31,019 bases of DNA from Aequorivita sp. UBA3180. Lineage in GTDB: Bacteria; Bacteroidota; Bacteroidia; Flavobacteriales; Flavobacteriaceae. Below are positions 14,813 to 22,876 of the stretch, in pieces (position 1 is the stretch's first letter; each line of letters opens with the position of its first letter). The DNA lies in the NCBI GenBank assembly GCA_002364215.1, contig DEXQ01000016.1, forward strand, positions 1-31,019, in the 5' to 3' direction. The notes under the pieces are model-generated. The model had not been told where the DNA came from. It worked only from the letters and a program-made list of their open reading frames with translations, and did no database searches. A program made the translations under genes and the position numbers.

Positions 14813-15862
14813 GTGAAGATACACGAAAAATATATGTCGCGCTGCATACAACTGGCCAAAAACGGGCTGGGAACAACCTATCCAAATCCGTTGGTGGGGA
14901 GTGTGATTGTTCATGACGGTAAGATTATTGGGGAAGGCTGGCACTACAAAGCCGGACTGCCACACGCCGAGGTATATTCCATTAAAAGTGTTGTGAGTCC
15001 CGAACTTTTAAAAGAAGCCACTATCTATGTAAGTTTAGAGCCATGTAGCCATTTCGGAAAAACCCCGCCCTGTGCAGATTTGATTATTGAAAACGAAATA
15101 AAAAAAGTGGTGGTTGGCAGTTTGGACCCCAACCCGAAAGTAGCTGGACGTGGCATTAAAAAATTAATGGATGCCGGTTGCGAAGTAATTGTGGGCGTTA
15201 TGGAAGAGGAATGTAACGAACTAAACAAACGGTTCTTTACTTTTCATCAAAAGAAAAGGCCGTATATTTTTCTGAAATGGGCACAGACAGCCGATGGTTT
15301 TATCGCGCCAAAAGAAAATCTTCGCATTGAAACAAAACCCGTTTGGATTACCAATGAATTTTCGAGACAATTGGTCCATAAAATGAGAGCCGAAGAACAG
15401 GCAATTTTGGCGGGTACAAACACGGTTTTACAGGACAATCCATCGCTTACGGTTCGGGAATGGGCGGGAGAAAATCCGATGCGAATTGTTATAGACAGAA
15501 GTTTAAAACTTTCACAAGATTTTTCGGTTTTTGATGAAAGTTCAAACACAATTATTTTCAATGAAAAGGAAACAATAACTTCTGAGAATTTATATTTTCA
15601 AAAGATTGATTTTTCCGAAAAAATTCCGCAACAAATCTGTACTTCACTATTCCAAAGAAATGTTCAGTCCGTTATAATTGAAGGCGGTGCAAAAACCCTT
15701 CAAACCTTTATTGACGCAAATCTGTGGGACGAAACTTGGGTGTTTAATGGAAAAAGCAATTTTGAAGAAGGCATTAAAGCACCGATTTTTAAAGGTGTTT
15801 TTATTTCCGAGGAAAAAATAAAGGACGATACCTTGCGAATCTTTAAAAACCCCAACTCTTGA
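14813..15862 (+). CDS. ribD: Bifunctional diaminohydroxyphosphoribosylaminopyrimidine deaminase / 5-amino-6-(5-phosphoribosylamino)uracil reductase
   Basis: The product of about 349 aa catalyses two consecutive steps of riboflavin synthesis. The N-terminal cytidine-deaminase-like domain has the zinc and catalytic residues HAE (H51, E53) and PCSHFGKTPPC (C78, C87). The C-terminal reductase starts at about RPYIFLKWAQTADGFIAP and includes AGTNTVLQDNPSLTVR and the late EGGAKTLQTF. The frame is open upstream to 14699, but that part is antisense to the acetyltransferase. I place the start at GTG 14813, which gives (M)KIHEKYMSRCIQLAKNG, the family N-terminus; ATG 14834 is possible but would cut into the first helix. 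No FMN riboswitch is visible. The next gene overlaps its stop codon. Confidence 0.93.
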   Translation: MKIHEKYMSRCIQLAKNGLGTTYPNPLVGSVIVHDGKIIGEGWHYKAGLPHAEVYSIKSVVSPELLKEATIYVSLEPCSHFGKTPPCADLIIENEIKKVVVGSLDPNPKVAGRGIKKLMDAGCEVIVGVMEEECNELNKRFFTFHQKKRPYIFLKWAQTADGFIAPKENLRIETKPVWITNEFSRQLVHKMRAEEQAILAGTNTVLQDNPSLTVREWAGENPMRIVIDRSLKLSQDFSVFDESSNTIIFNEKETITSENLYFQKIDFSEKIPQQICTSLFQRNVQSVIIEGGAKTLQTFIDANLWDETWVFNGKSNFEEGIKAPIFKGVFISEEKIKDDTLRIFKNPNS

Positions 15863-16731
15863 TAGCACTGGCCCTCAGCATTCTTTCGTCCACAATGATT
15901 TTTGTGGTTTTCAAACTTTTTTCAAGGTTTAAAATCAATACCATGCACGCCTTGGTGGTAAATTATATAATCGCCTGTTTTTGTGGGGTTATTTTTCACG
16001 AAAGTGAAACAAATATCACTGAAATAACACAGTTTGCTTGGTTTCCTTTTGCATTGGGTTTAGGCGCTATGTTTATCACTGTGTTTAACTTGATGGCAAT
16101 AACCACGCAACGCAGCGGACTTTCGGTAGTATCTGTTGCCACAAAAATGAGCGTTGTTATCCCTATTCTTTTTGGGCTTTTCTATTATAAGGAGAGTTTC
16201 GGTTTGTTTAAAGTTTTGGGAATTGCACTAGCGATGGCAGCTGTTTATTTAGCATCGATTAAAACACAGGAAGGATTAAAAATTAAACCCGCCAATTTCA
16301 TTTTTCCGGTGCTGGTTTTTTTGGGAAGCGGAATTATAGACACAACCATCAAATATTTGGAAGGTGAATATATTGCAAAGGACGATACACCAATTTTTTC
16401 CGCAACCATTTTTGCGATGGCGGCATTATTGGGAATTGTATTTTTGATTGTTCAGGCGGTACAGGGAAAGTTTAAATTTGAATTGAAAAATGTGCTTGGC
16501 GGCATTGCGCTGGGAATCCCGAATTATTTCTCGGTTTATTTTTTGGTACAAGCCCTTCGTAGTGATATACTTGAAAGTTCGGGAATATTTACAGTCAATA
16601 ATGTGGCTATAGTTATGATATCAACATTATTGGGTATTTTATTATTCAAGGAAAAATTATTGCCCAAAAACTGGATCGGGATTGGCCTGGCCATACTTGG
16701 CATTCTGTTTATTGCTTTTGAAAAGGTGTAA
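15859..16731 (+). CDS. EamA/DMT superfamily permease
   Basis: The 290-aa integral membrane protein has about ten hydrophobic segments arranged as two five-helix halves, as in drug/metabolite transporters of the EamA type (for example FATKMSVVIPILFGLFYYKESFG and the matching second-half VNNVAIVMISTLLGILLFKEKLLPKNWIGI). The repeated V(I)P(A)ILFG...F(Y)KE motif in each half supports the internal duplication. Substrate is unknown. The start is a TTG overlapping the ribD TGA (TTGA), giving MIALALSILSSTMIFVVFKLF; an ATG at 15895 would remove most of the first membrane helix. The overlap means co-translation with ribD, but a role in flavin transport would be speculation. Confidence 0.82.
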   Translation: MIALALSILSSTMIFVVFKLFSRFKINTMHALVVNYIIACFCGVIFHESETNITEITQFAWFPFALGLGAMFITVFNLMAITTQRSGLSVVSVATKMSVVIPILFGLFYYKESFGLFKVLGIALAMAAVYLASIKTQEGLKIKPANFIFPVLVFLGSGIIDTTIKYLEGEYIAKDDTPIFSATIFAMAALLGIVFLIVQAVQGKFKFELKNVLGGIALGIPNYFSVYFLVQALRSDILESSGIFTVNNVAIVMISTLLGILLFKEKLLPKNWIGIGLAILGILFIAFEKV

Positions 16732-16742
16732 AGTTTTAAAAT

Positions 16743-17360
16743 TTGGAAATTGAAAAAGATACATACAAAACCATTTTAAAGACTTCGGAAGAAGTTCTCT
16801 TTAAGGAAAAAGGAAGCAAGTTTTTCGGATATGCTTTTCCGGTTACTTCGGAAGAAGAGGTTAAAATACATCTCGACAATCTTAAAAAACAACACCATAG
16901 TGCACGCCATTGGTGTTATGCCTGGCAATTGGGGAAGAGTTATGAACACTATCGCGCTAACGACGACGGCGAACCTTCAAACAGCGCGGGAATGCCCATT
17001 TATGGTCAGCTTCAGTCTTTTGACCTAACCAATACTTTGGTTGTGGTAGTTCGCTATTTTGGCGGCACCAAATTGGGTGTCGGGGGATTGATTCAAGCTT
17101 ACAAAACGGCTGCTCAAATGGCTTTGGAAACTTGTAAAATAGTAGAAAGAACCATTGACGAAACCTTTCTTTTAAAATTTGAATATCCCGAAATGAATAC
17201 TGTAATGCGCATCATAAAAGAAGAGGACATTACACTTAAAAATCAAACCATGGAACTAAATTGTGAGTTTGAAATTGCAGTTCGAAAAAAAGATGCCGAA
17301 CGGGTTTTTGAACTATTTGAAAACACTTACAAAGTGGCAATCAAACGCTTGGAAAATTAA
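16743..17360 (+). CDS. YigZ/IMPACT family protein
   Basis: The 205-aa product has the IMPACT/UPF0029 N-terminal domain (KEKGSKFFGYAFPVTSEEEV, then ARHWCYAWQLG, NDDGEPSNSAGMPIYGQL and RYFGGTKLGVGGLIQAYKTAA) and a C-terminal ferredoxin-like domain of unknown function. Relatives in eukaryotes (IMPACT/Yih1) modulate GCN2; the bacterial role is not established. The start must be TTG: an in-frame stop is two codons upstream and the first internal Met is near residue 85. It lies 11 bp after the permease. Its TAA is immediately followed by the stop of the opposite-strand thioesterase, with no intervening base. Confidence 0.88.
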   Translation: MEIEKDTYKTILKTSEEVLFKEKGSKFFGYAFPVTSEEEVKIHLDNLKKQHHSARHWCYAWQLGKSYEHYRANDDGEPSNSAGMPIYGQLQSFDLTNTLVVVVRYFGGTKLGVGGLIQAYKTAAQMALETCKIVERTIDETFLLKFEYPEMNTVMRIIKEEDITLKNQTMELNCEFEIAVRKKDAERVFELFENTYKVAIKRLEN

Positions 17361-17762
17361 CTATTCTTCTCTCAACTTTTCCATTAAATAATCCGGTGCT
17401 CTCATCAACTTTTTTGTAGTACTGTTTACAAAAACCAAAATTGTGGTTGCTGTAATCAAAAGTTGTTTGGACTCATTATAAATTTCATAGTAAAACTCAA
17501 TTTTTACATTGGGCATTTGCTTCAAAGTAGTTTTTACGGTCAGCAAATCGTCATAAAAAGCAGGTTGCTTATAATCAATGCTTAAATGAACAACAGGCAA
17601 GTGTACATTGTTGGCTTCCATCCATTTATAAGAAAAACCGAGTTCGCGTAACCATTCGGTCCTGCCCTGCTCTAAGTATTGTGCGTAATTGCCGTAGTAA
17701 ACCACCCCCATTTGGTCCGTTTCGCCGTAGCGCACTCTAATATGTGTAAGTGTATTCTTCAA
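17361..17762 (-). CDS. Acyl-CoA thioesterase, YbgC/FadM type (hotdog fold)
   Basis: The 133-aa 4-hydroxybenzoyl-CoA thioesterase-like protein has the class signature VRYGETDQMGVVYYGNYAQYLEQGRTEWLRELG, with the catalytic Asp in the ETDQMG loop and the hotdog helix after it. It should hydrolyse short or medium acyl-CoA or acyl-ACP esters in the cytoplasm. In many bacteria ybgC sits in the tol-pal cluster, but here it lies between yigZ and dnaA. The start must be TTG: the reading frame is closed four codons upstream by TGA and the first internal Met is residue 18, inside the active-site loop. It is divergent from dnaA across a 205-bp spacer. Confidence 0.9.
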   Translation of the reverse strand: MKNTLTHIRVRYGETDQMGVVYYGNYAQYLEQGRTEWLRELGFSYKWMEANNVHLPVVHLSIDYKQPAFYDDLLTVKTTLKQMPNVKIEFYYEIYNESKQLLITATTILVFVNSTTKKLMRAPDYLMEKLREE

Positions 17763-17875
17763 AATTTTGTGTCAATTAAAGAAAGTTTTTTTGTAGTTTT
17801 ATCGAAAGGGAAGTATGGGAAAAAAAAACTAAAAATTCAACCCTAATGTAGTTTTTTTTATAACTTTTTTGTTCA

Positions 17876-17883
17876 CATATTTG
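17876..17883 (+). promoter_or_regulatory. Candidate -7 box of the dnaA promoter
   Basis: CATATTTG (one mismatch to TAnnTTTG), followed by CAC, lies 84 nt before the dnaA ATG. A T-run (TTT at about -33) is 19 nt upstream. The 205-bp dnaA/thioesterase spacer contains no DnaA box, so oriC is not visible here. Confidence 0.4.
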
Positions 17884-17967
17884 CACTGTTAGGAAATAGC
17901 TCGGAAACTCTCCACCCCCTATTTTTTGGCCACACCTTTTAAAAAACAAAAAACAGAATTTTTAACT

Positions 17968-19395
17968 ATGAGCAAAACTGCGGAATCGGTTTGGAACAAT
18001 TGTTTGGCTTTTATCGAAGATAACATCACTTCGCAGGCATACAAAACTTGGTTCGAACCCATTAAAGCGGTAAAGCTAACCGATAATGCATTAAGCATTC
18101 AGGTTCCCAGCAAGTTTTTTTACGAATGGCTTGAGGAACACTACGTTAAGATTTTGAAAGTTGCACTTACCAAGGAATTGGGAGCTACCGCCAAGTTGGT
18201 CTACATTATTAGAATGGAAAACACCTACGGCAACAAACAGCCTTTTACCGAAAAAATTCCAAGCGCCAACCGAAGCAACCTGCAATCACAGGAAGTTGAT
18301 GTTCCATTGAAGAACAAGAGCCCGGAACTTAAAAACCCGTTTGTTATTCCAGGGATTCGCAATGTGAAAATCGAATCGCAGCTTAACCCCAATTATAATT
18401 TTGAAAGTTTTCTTGAAGGTGAATCAAACCGTTTGGCCCGTTCCGCTGGTCTCGCGGTTGCAAACAAACCCGGAGGAACATCCTTCAACCCCTTGCTTAT
18501 TTTTGGCGGTGTCGGGTTGGGAAAAACACACTTGGGCCACGCGATCGGTGTTGACATAAAGGATAAATATCCAGAAAAAACAGTTCTTTATATTTCTGCG
18601 GAAAAGTTTACGCAGCAATACATTGAATCGGTAAAAAAGAATAACCGCAACGACTTTATTCACTTCTATCAAATTATAGATGTGCTAATTGTGGACGACA
18701 TTCAATTGCTTTCCGGAAAGGCTGGCACGCAGGACGTTTTCTTCCACATATTCAATCATTTGCACCAAAACGGCAAGCAGGTTATTTTAACCAGCGACAA
18801 GGCGCCTGTTGATATGATTGATATTGAACAACGCCTATTATCACGATTTAAGTGGGGACTTTCTGCGGAATTGAACCACCCAGACTACGACACGCGTGTT
18901 GCAATTATAAAAAACAAACTATATCGCGATGGCGTGGAAATGCCGGAAGATATTATAGAATTTTTAGCAAACAACATTAAAACGAATATTCGTGAACTTG
19001 AAGGCGCCATCATTTCATTGATTGCCCATTCTTCCTTTAACAAAAAGGAAATCACGATTGATCTTGCCCGCAAGATTGTCGATAACTATGTAAAACATAC
19101 CAAACGTGAAGTTTCCATAGACTACATTCAAAAAGTAGTGAGTGATTATTTCCAAATGGATGTTGACACCTTACAGTCAAAAACCCGAAAGCGACATATT
19201 GTGCAAGCTAGGCAATTGGCAATGTTTTTTGCAAAGAAGTTCACCAAAGCATCCTTAGCTTCCATTGGGTCACAGATTGGGCAACGCGATCATGCAACCG
19301 TACTTCACGCCTGCAAAACCGTTGATAACCTTTCTAGTACAGACAAGCAGTTCCGCAAATATGTGGAAGACCTCAGCAAAAAGTTGACGCTTTAA
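17968..19395 (+). CDS. dnaA: Chromosomal replication initiator protein DnaA
   Basis: The 475-aa initiator binds DnaA boxes at oriC and melts the origin in an ATP-dependent way. Domain I (about 1-90) begins SKTAESVWNNCLAFIEDNITSQAYKTWFEP. A short variable linker follows. The AAA+ domain has Walker A GGVGLGKT (180-187), Walker B VLIVDDIQLLSG (DD at 243-244) and the arginine-containing sensor regions. The C-terminal domain IV carries the DnaA signature IGSQIGQRDHATVLHACKTV. The frame stays open upstream to a TTG at 17926, but the ATG at 17968 reproduces the family N-terminus, so I use it. Confidence 0.97.
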   Translation: MSKTAESVWNNCLAFIEDNITSQAYKTWFEPIKAVKLTDNALSIQVPSKFFYEWLEEHYVKILKVALTKELGATAKLVYIIRMENTYGNKQPFTEKIPSANRSNLQSQEVDVPLKNKSPELKNPFVIPGIRNVKIESQLNPNYNFESFLEGESNRLARSAGLAVANKPGGTSFNPLLIFGGVGLGKTHLGHAIGVDIKDKYPEKTVLYISAEKFTQQYIESVKKNNRNDFIHFYQIIDVLIVDDIQLLSGKAGTQDVFFHIFNHLHQNGKQVILTSDKAPVDMIDIEQRLLSRFKWGLSAELNHPDYDTRVAIIKNKLYRDGVEMPEDIIEFLANNIKTNIRELEGAIISLIAHSSFNKKEITIDLARKIVDNYVKHTKREVSIDYIQKVVSDYFQMDVDTLQSKTRKRHIVQARQLAMFFAKKFTKASLASIGSQIGQRDHATVLHACKTVDNLSSTDKQFRKYVEDLSKKLTL

Positions 19396-19478
19396 TTTAG
19401 TCTTCAAAACAACGCGGCATTATACAGTAAATAAATCTTCTGTATTTTTACTGAACTTTTAAACTTACAAAAATCGTT

Positions 19479-19934
19479 TTGAAAAAATATAAAATTCTTA
19501 TGGTCTGCCTTGGCAATATTTGTCGTTCGCCCTTGGCAGAAGGTATTTTAAAATCCAAAGTCGATACTTCAAAAGTCTTTGTGGATTCCGCTGGAACGGG
19601 ACATTGGCATGTGGGCGATGAACCCGACCAACGAAGCATTGCTGTTGGAAAAAGATACAATATAGACATTACCACTCAACGTGGGAGACAATTCAGCGCA
19701 AAGGATTTTGAGGATTTCGATTTGATTTATGTGATGGACAACAGTAATAAGGAAAACGTTTTGGCATTGGCCGAAAATGATTTTCAAAAAGAAAAAGTAA
19801 AATTGATTCTTGATGAAATTTTCCCTGGTGAAAACGTTGATGTGCCAGATCCATATTTCGGTGGAAATTCAGGTTTTGAAAATGTTTTCAAAATGCTCGA
19901 TGAAGCCTGTGAACAAATTGCACAACGCCTTTAA
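19479..19934 (+). CDS. Low-molecular-weight protein tyrosine phosphatase
   Basis: The 151-aa phosphatase has the P-loop VCLGNICRSP (nucleophile C10, R16, Ser17) and the late general-acid loop VPDPYFGG, both in their usual places. Such enzymes dephosphorylate tyrosine residues, in bacteria often BY-kinases tied to polysaccharide export, but no kinase is nearby. The start is TTG (KKYKILMVCLGN follows); starting at the internal Met8 would delete the first beta-strand of the fold. It follows dnaA by 83 bp on the same strand, with TATTTTTA at 19443-19450 as a possible weak -7 box. Confidence 0.92.
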   Translation: MKKYKILMVCLGNICRSPLAEGILKSKVDTSKVFVDSAGTGHWHVGDEPDQRSIAVGKRYNIDITTQRGRQFSAKDFEDFDLIYVMDNSNKENVLALAENDFQKEKVKLILDEIFPGENVDVPDPYFGGNSGFENVFKMLDEACEQIAQRL

Positions 19935-19987
19935 CGCAAATTAACAGTTGGTTTTCTTACATTTAGTAATTCACTAAATAAAAAACC

Positions 19988-21367
19988 ATGAAAAATTTAC
20001 TCTACTTCATTCCTTTTTTTCTTTTTTCAACCCTTCTTAGTGCACAAGATGTATCCATCGAATTCTTTAAAGGAAATTTTGACAGCCCTCTAAGTCTTCA
20101 ACACGCTAATGATGACCGTCTTTTTATTGTAGAAAAAGGAGGCGAAATTCAAATAATACAGGGAGATGGAACTGTTAACGCTACACCTTTTTTAGATATT
20201 TCAGGCATTATTTCAACAAACGGCGAACGGGGTTTATTGGGCATGGCATTTCATCCCGACTATAGTAATAATGGTTATTTTTATGTCTATTATACCGATA
20301 CCAATGGCAATACCCAGGTTTCGAGATTTTCAGTTGATAGCGGCAACCCCGATTTGGCAGATCCTTCTTCAGAATTATTTCTGCTGGATTATAACCAACC
20401 TGAGACAAACCACAACGGCGGCAATTTAGCATTTGGCCCTGATGGCTATCTTTACATTGCTTCTGGCGATGGCGGTGGCAGTGGCGATCCGAATGATAGA
20501 GGACAAGATCTTGGTTATCTATTGGGAAAAATATTGCGGATAGATGTTGATAATCCTTCAGGGGGCAACAATTACGGCATTCCCTCAGACAATCCATTTG
20601 TGGGAGACCCGAATGCGCTTGATGAAATTTGGGCATACGGCCTGCGAAATCCTTGGCGGTTTTCATTTGATTTTACCGATAATAACATTTGGATAGCCGA
20701 TGTGGGCCAAACCAGCAGAGAAGAAATAAATCGCGCCAATGTGGGAGAAGCTGGATTGAATTATGGTTGGAGATGCTACGAAGGAACACAACCGTTTAAC
20801 ACTCAGGGTTGCCCACAACAATCTGAGTTAACCTTTCCATTAACTGAATATACCCATGCAGGTGGCAATTGCTCCATTACGGGCGGTTATGTTTATAGAG
20901 GTTCAGTATTTTCTGATATTCCGGGACTGTACTTTTTTGCAGATTTCTGTAGCGGGCTTATTGGTACGGTTGATAATTCTGGAAATTTGGTAGAGCACGG
21001 TAATTTCTCAGGAAGTTGGGTTTCTTTTGGTGAAGATGTCAATAAGGAACTTTACATCATAGATTTTGGCGGAGACATTTATAAGGTTAAAGGGGGTGAA
21101 CTGGCCAATACAGAAGATTTTTCTTTGGAAAATACGCTTACAATACTCCCAAATCCCGCATCAGAGAATGTTACTTTTAGTTTTATAAACGGTACCCTTC
21201 AAACAATTAAGTTTTTTGATATAAGAGGAAGCTTGGTTTCTTCCGAAGAAAATATATCTAGCAATAATAAAGTTATTGATGTTTCAAATTTGAACCCAGG
21301 AATTTATTTTGTTAAAATCACTTCTGAAAAAGGAAATACAATTGTAAAAAAATTAATCGTACAATAA
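19988..21367 (+). CDS. Secreted PQQ-dependent sugar dehydrogenase with T9SS sorting domain
   Basis: The 459-aa protein has a signal peptide (MKNLLYFIPFFLFSTLLSAQ) and a glucose/sorbosone dehydrogenase beta-propeller (about 25-360): ERGLLGMAFHPDYSNNGYFYVYYT, NHNGGNLAFGPDGYLYIASGDGGGSGDP, LGKILRIDVDNP, EIWAYGLRNPWRFSFD, ADVGQTSREEIN. These are the hallmark propeller motifs, including the HNGG and RNPWR segments near the cofactor. The last about 75 residues (ILPNPASENVTFSF, FFDIRGSLV, LNPGIYFVKITSEKGNTIVKKLIVQ) form a type A C-terminal sorting domain for type IX secretion. It should oxidise an aldose or related sugar outside the cell using PQQ; actual cofactor and substrate are not shown by sequence. 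No PQQ-synthesis genes are in the window. Confidence 0.9.
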   Translation: MKNLLYFIPFFLFSTLLSAQDVSIEFFKGNFDSPLSLQHANDDRLFIVEKGGEIQIIQGDGTVNATPFLDISGIISTNGERGLLGMAFHPDYSNNGYFYVYYTDTNGNTQVSRFSVDSGNPDLADPSSELFLLDYNQPETNHNGGNLAFGPDGYLYIASGDGGGSGDPNDRGQDLGYLLGKILRIDVDNPSGGNNYGIPSDNPFVGDPNALDEIWAYGLRNPWRFSFDFTDNNIWIADVGQTSREEINRANVGEAGLNYGWRCYEGTQPFNTQGCPQQSELTFPLTEYTHAGGNCSITGGYVYRGSVFSDIPGLYFFADFCSGLIGTVDNSGNLVEHGNFSGSWVSFGEDVNKELYIIDFGGDIYKVKGGELANTEDFSLENTLTILPNPASENVTFSFINGTLQTIKFFDIRGSLVSSEENISSNNKVIDVSNLNPGIYFVKITSEKGNTIVKKLIVQ

Positions 21368-21370
21368 TTA

Positions 21371-22084
21371 ATGAATTCAAAAAAAGGAAATTTATACCTT
21401 ATTCCCTGCCCTATGGGCGATGTTCCTCCCTTGGCGGTGCTTCCCATTTCTGTTAAAAAATCAATTGAAAAAATAGACCACTATATTGTGGAGCATGAAA
21501 AAAGTGCTAGAAGGTTTATAAAAAGTATTGTTCCCGAAAAAACACAGCCCAGCTTGAATTTTAAGGAAATAAACAAATTCACAAATCCCGAAGAAATACC
21601 ACCTATGCTAAATCCCTGCCTAGATGGTTTTGACGTGGGAGTGATTAGTGATGCAGGTTGTCCGGGCATTGCTGACCCCGGAGCTAGAGCGGTACATTAT
21701 GCACACGAACTTGGAATTAAGGTTGTGCCCTTAGTGGGTCCTTCTTCAATTTTATTGGCAATGATGGCAAGTGGGTTTAACGGTCAAAATTTCGCTTTTA
21801 ACGGTTATTTGCCTATTGATAAAGGGGAACGAAAAACCGAGCTGAAACGACTTGAAAAAGTATCTAAGGATTTTGATCAATCCCAGCTTTTTATTGAGAC
21901 TCCTTACCGCAACAATCAGATGCTACAGAGCCTGATTGAAAACCTCAACCCACAAACAAGAATCTGTGTAGCTTGTGATATTACCTTGCCTTCAGAATAT
22001 ATAAAAACTGCTCCTGTGAGTTTGTGGAAAAAAATAAAGGTGGACCTTCATAAAAGACCCACCTTATTTATCATTCAGGGATAA
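21371..22084 (+). CDS. RsmI-like SAM-dependent methyltransferase (tetrapyrrole methylase family)
   Basis: The 237-aa protein has the tetrapyrrole-methylase fold: N-terminal GNLYLIPCPMGD, central VISDAGCPGIADPGARAVHYAHELGIKVVPLVGPSSILLAMMASG, and GYLPIDKGERKTELKRLE. This parallels RsmI, the 16S rRNA C1402 2'-O-methyltransferase, but differs in the first loop (CPMGDVPPLAVLP instead of the usual TPIGNLxD) and in GCPGIADPG for GTPxxxDPG, and it lacks the C-terminal extension of longer RsmI proteins. Bacteroidota often have both a true RsmI and this shorter paralogue, so I do not assign the gene name. It begins 3 bp after the sugar dehydrogenase and its end is 3 bp from a convergent gene. Confidence 0.8.
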   Translation: MNSKKGNLYLIPCPMGDVPPLAVLPISVKKSIEKIDHYIVEHEKSARRFIKSIVPEKTQPSLNFKEINKFTNPEEIPPMLNPCLDGFDVGVISDAGCPGIADPGARAVHYAHELGIKVVPLVGPSSILLAMMASGFNGQNFAFNGYLPIDKGERKTELKRLEKVSKDFDQSQLFIETPYRNNQMLQSLIENLNPQTRICVACDITLPSEYIKTAPVSLWKKIKVDLHKRPTLFIIQG

Positions 22085-22087
22085 AAG

Positions 22088-22735
22088 TTAAATTACCCTT
22101 GGCCTCTTATTTGGTACAATATGCGAAGTATCATAACCAGAGAACTTGCGCAGGTAATAACGAATTGAAGCGCCGTTGGCGTCTTCAAATCTATTTTCAC
22201 CAGCACTTCTAAGAAATTTTTTCACATTTCCTGCCCCTGCCAGATGCGCAGCTGCCAATATCCCAGATTCGGTAACTTTCACCCCTCCAATGGTTTTTCC
22301 AGCATAACGCTTAATATCGTTACGGAGCACCCACTTATTTAAAGATGTATATGCCAAGAAAGCGGCTTCCTGCTGCCGGGTATCATATAGAAAGTTATCT
22401 GTATTCTTAAAACCAATCATTCGCAGAGTGGCTCGTGAAAACTGATATTTGCCCATATAACCGTAATCATTTACAATATGGTAATCTCCTCTTGATTCTT
22501 TAAAACCTAGAGCTTCTTTAAACCCTACATAGGATTTACCCAAAAACAAATAAAATTTTGGGGTCACAGGAGCTATTATTGGAATAAGCTCAGCTTCTGT
22601 GGGAACGTTATAGTCTAACTCTAATCCTTCCGTACTAAAAGTAGAAAAATCGTAGCTATCTTTTGAAATGAAACCTGTCCCTACTATTACGGTAACAACA
22701 AGTAATACTGCAATTAGATATATTCTTTTTTTCAT
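22088..22735 (-). CDS. Secreted lysozyme-like (transglycosylase-like) protein A
   Basis: The 215-aa protein has an N-terminal hydrophobic segment (about 5-23), so it is exported or membrane-anchored. The lysozyme-like core runs from about residue 64: GFKESRGDYHIVNDYGYMGKYQFSRATL. Glu80 is the likely catalytic acid, and the G-Y-x-G-K-Y-Q-F pattern matches lysozyme-fold peptidoglycan-cleaving enzymes. ESGILAAAHLAGAGNVKKFL further on resembles the late helix of these folds. It is paralogous to the next gene upstream (roughly half identical by eye over the core). The gene is convergent with the methyltransferase. Enzymatic activity is inferred. Confidence 0.72.
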   Translation of the reverse strand: MKKRIYLIAVLLVVTVIVGTGFISKDSYDFSTFSTEGLELDYNVPTEAELIPIIAPVTPKFYLFLGKSYVGFKEALGFKESRGDYHIVNDYGYMGKYQFSRATLRMIGFKNTDNFLYDTRQQEAAFLAYTSLNKWVLRNDIKRYAGKTIGGVKVTESGILAAAHLAGAGNVKKFLRSAGENRFEDANGASIRYYLRKFSGYDTSHIVPNKRPRVI

Positions 22736-22781
22736 TAAGTTTTAAAATTCGGATATAATAATACATCCTCGTTTCAGCGCG

Positions 22782-22789
22782 CAAAGATA
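22782..22789 (-). promoter_or_regulatory. -7 promoter box for lysozyme-like gene A
   Basis: TATCTTTG on the minus strand, followed by CGCG, is a perfect TAnnTTTG box 46 nt upstream of the ATG at 22735. No clear -33 TTG was found. Confidence 0.45.
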
Positions 22790-22838
22790 CAGCTTTTTTT
22801 AAAAATCTGATTTGTAGGCTGTTAAATAAATATTAAAT

Positions 22839-22870
22839 AAAAAAGCCAGGCTTGTCATCCTGGCTTTTTT
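22839..22870. terminator. Terminator between the two lysozyme-like genes
   Basis: A stem AAAAAAGCCAGG / CCTGGCTTTTTT with an 8-nt loop (CTTGTCAT) lies 7 nt past the stop of the upstream paralogue (minus strand). A/T runs on both sides make it potentially bidirectional. Confidence 0.85.
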
Positions 22871-22876
22871 CAATAA

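Noticed and set aside
17763..17967. Possible oriC next to dnaA
   Set aside because: The spacer is AT-rich but I found no DnaA boxes in it; in Bacteroidota the origin is often not beside dnaA.
22040..22071. Weak hairpin GGTGG/CCACC at the end of the RsmI-like gene followed by TTATTTA
   Set aside because: Only about five pairs with mismatches inside, within coding sequence; not good enough to call a terminator.
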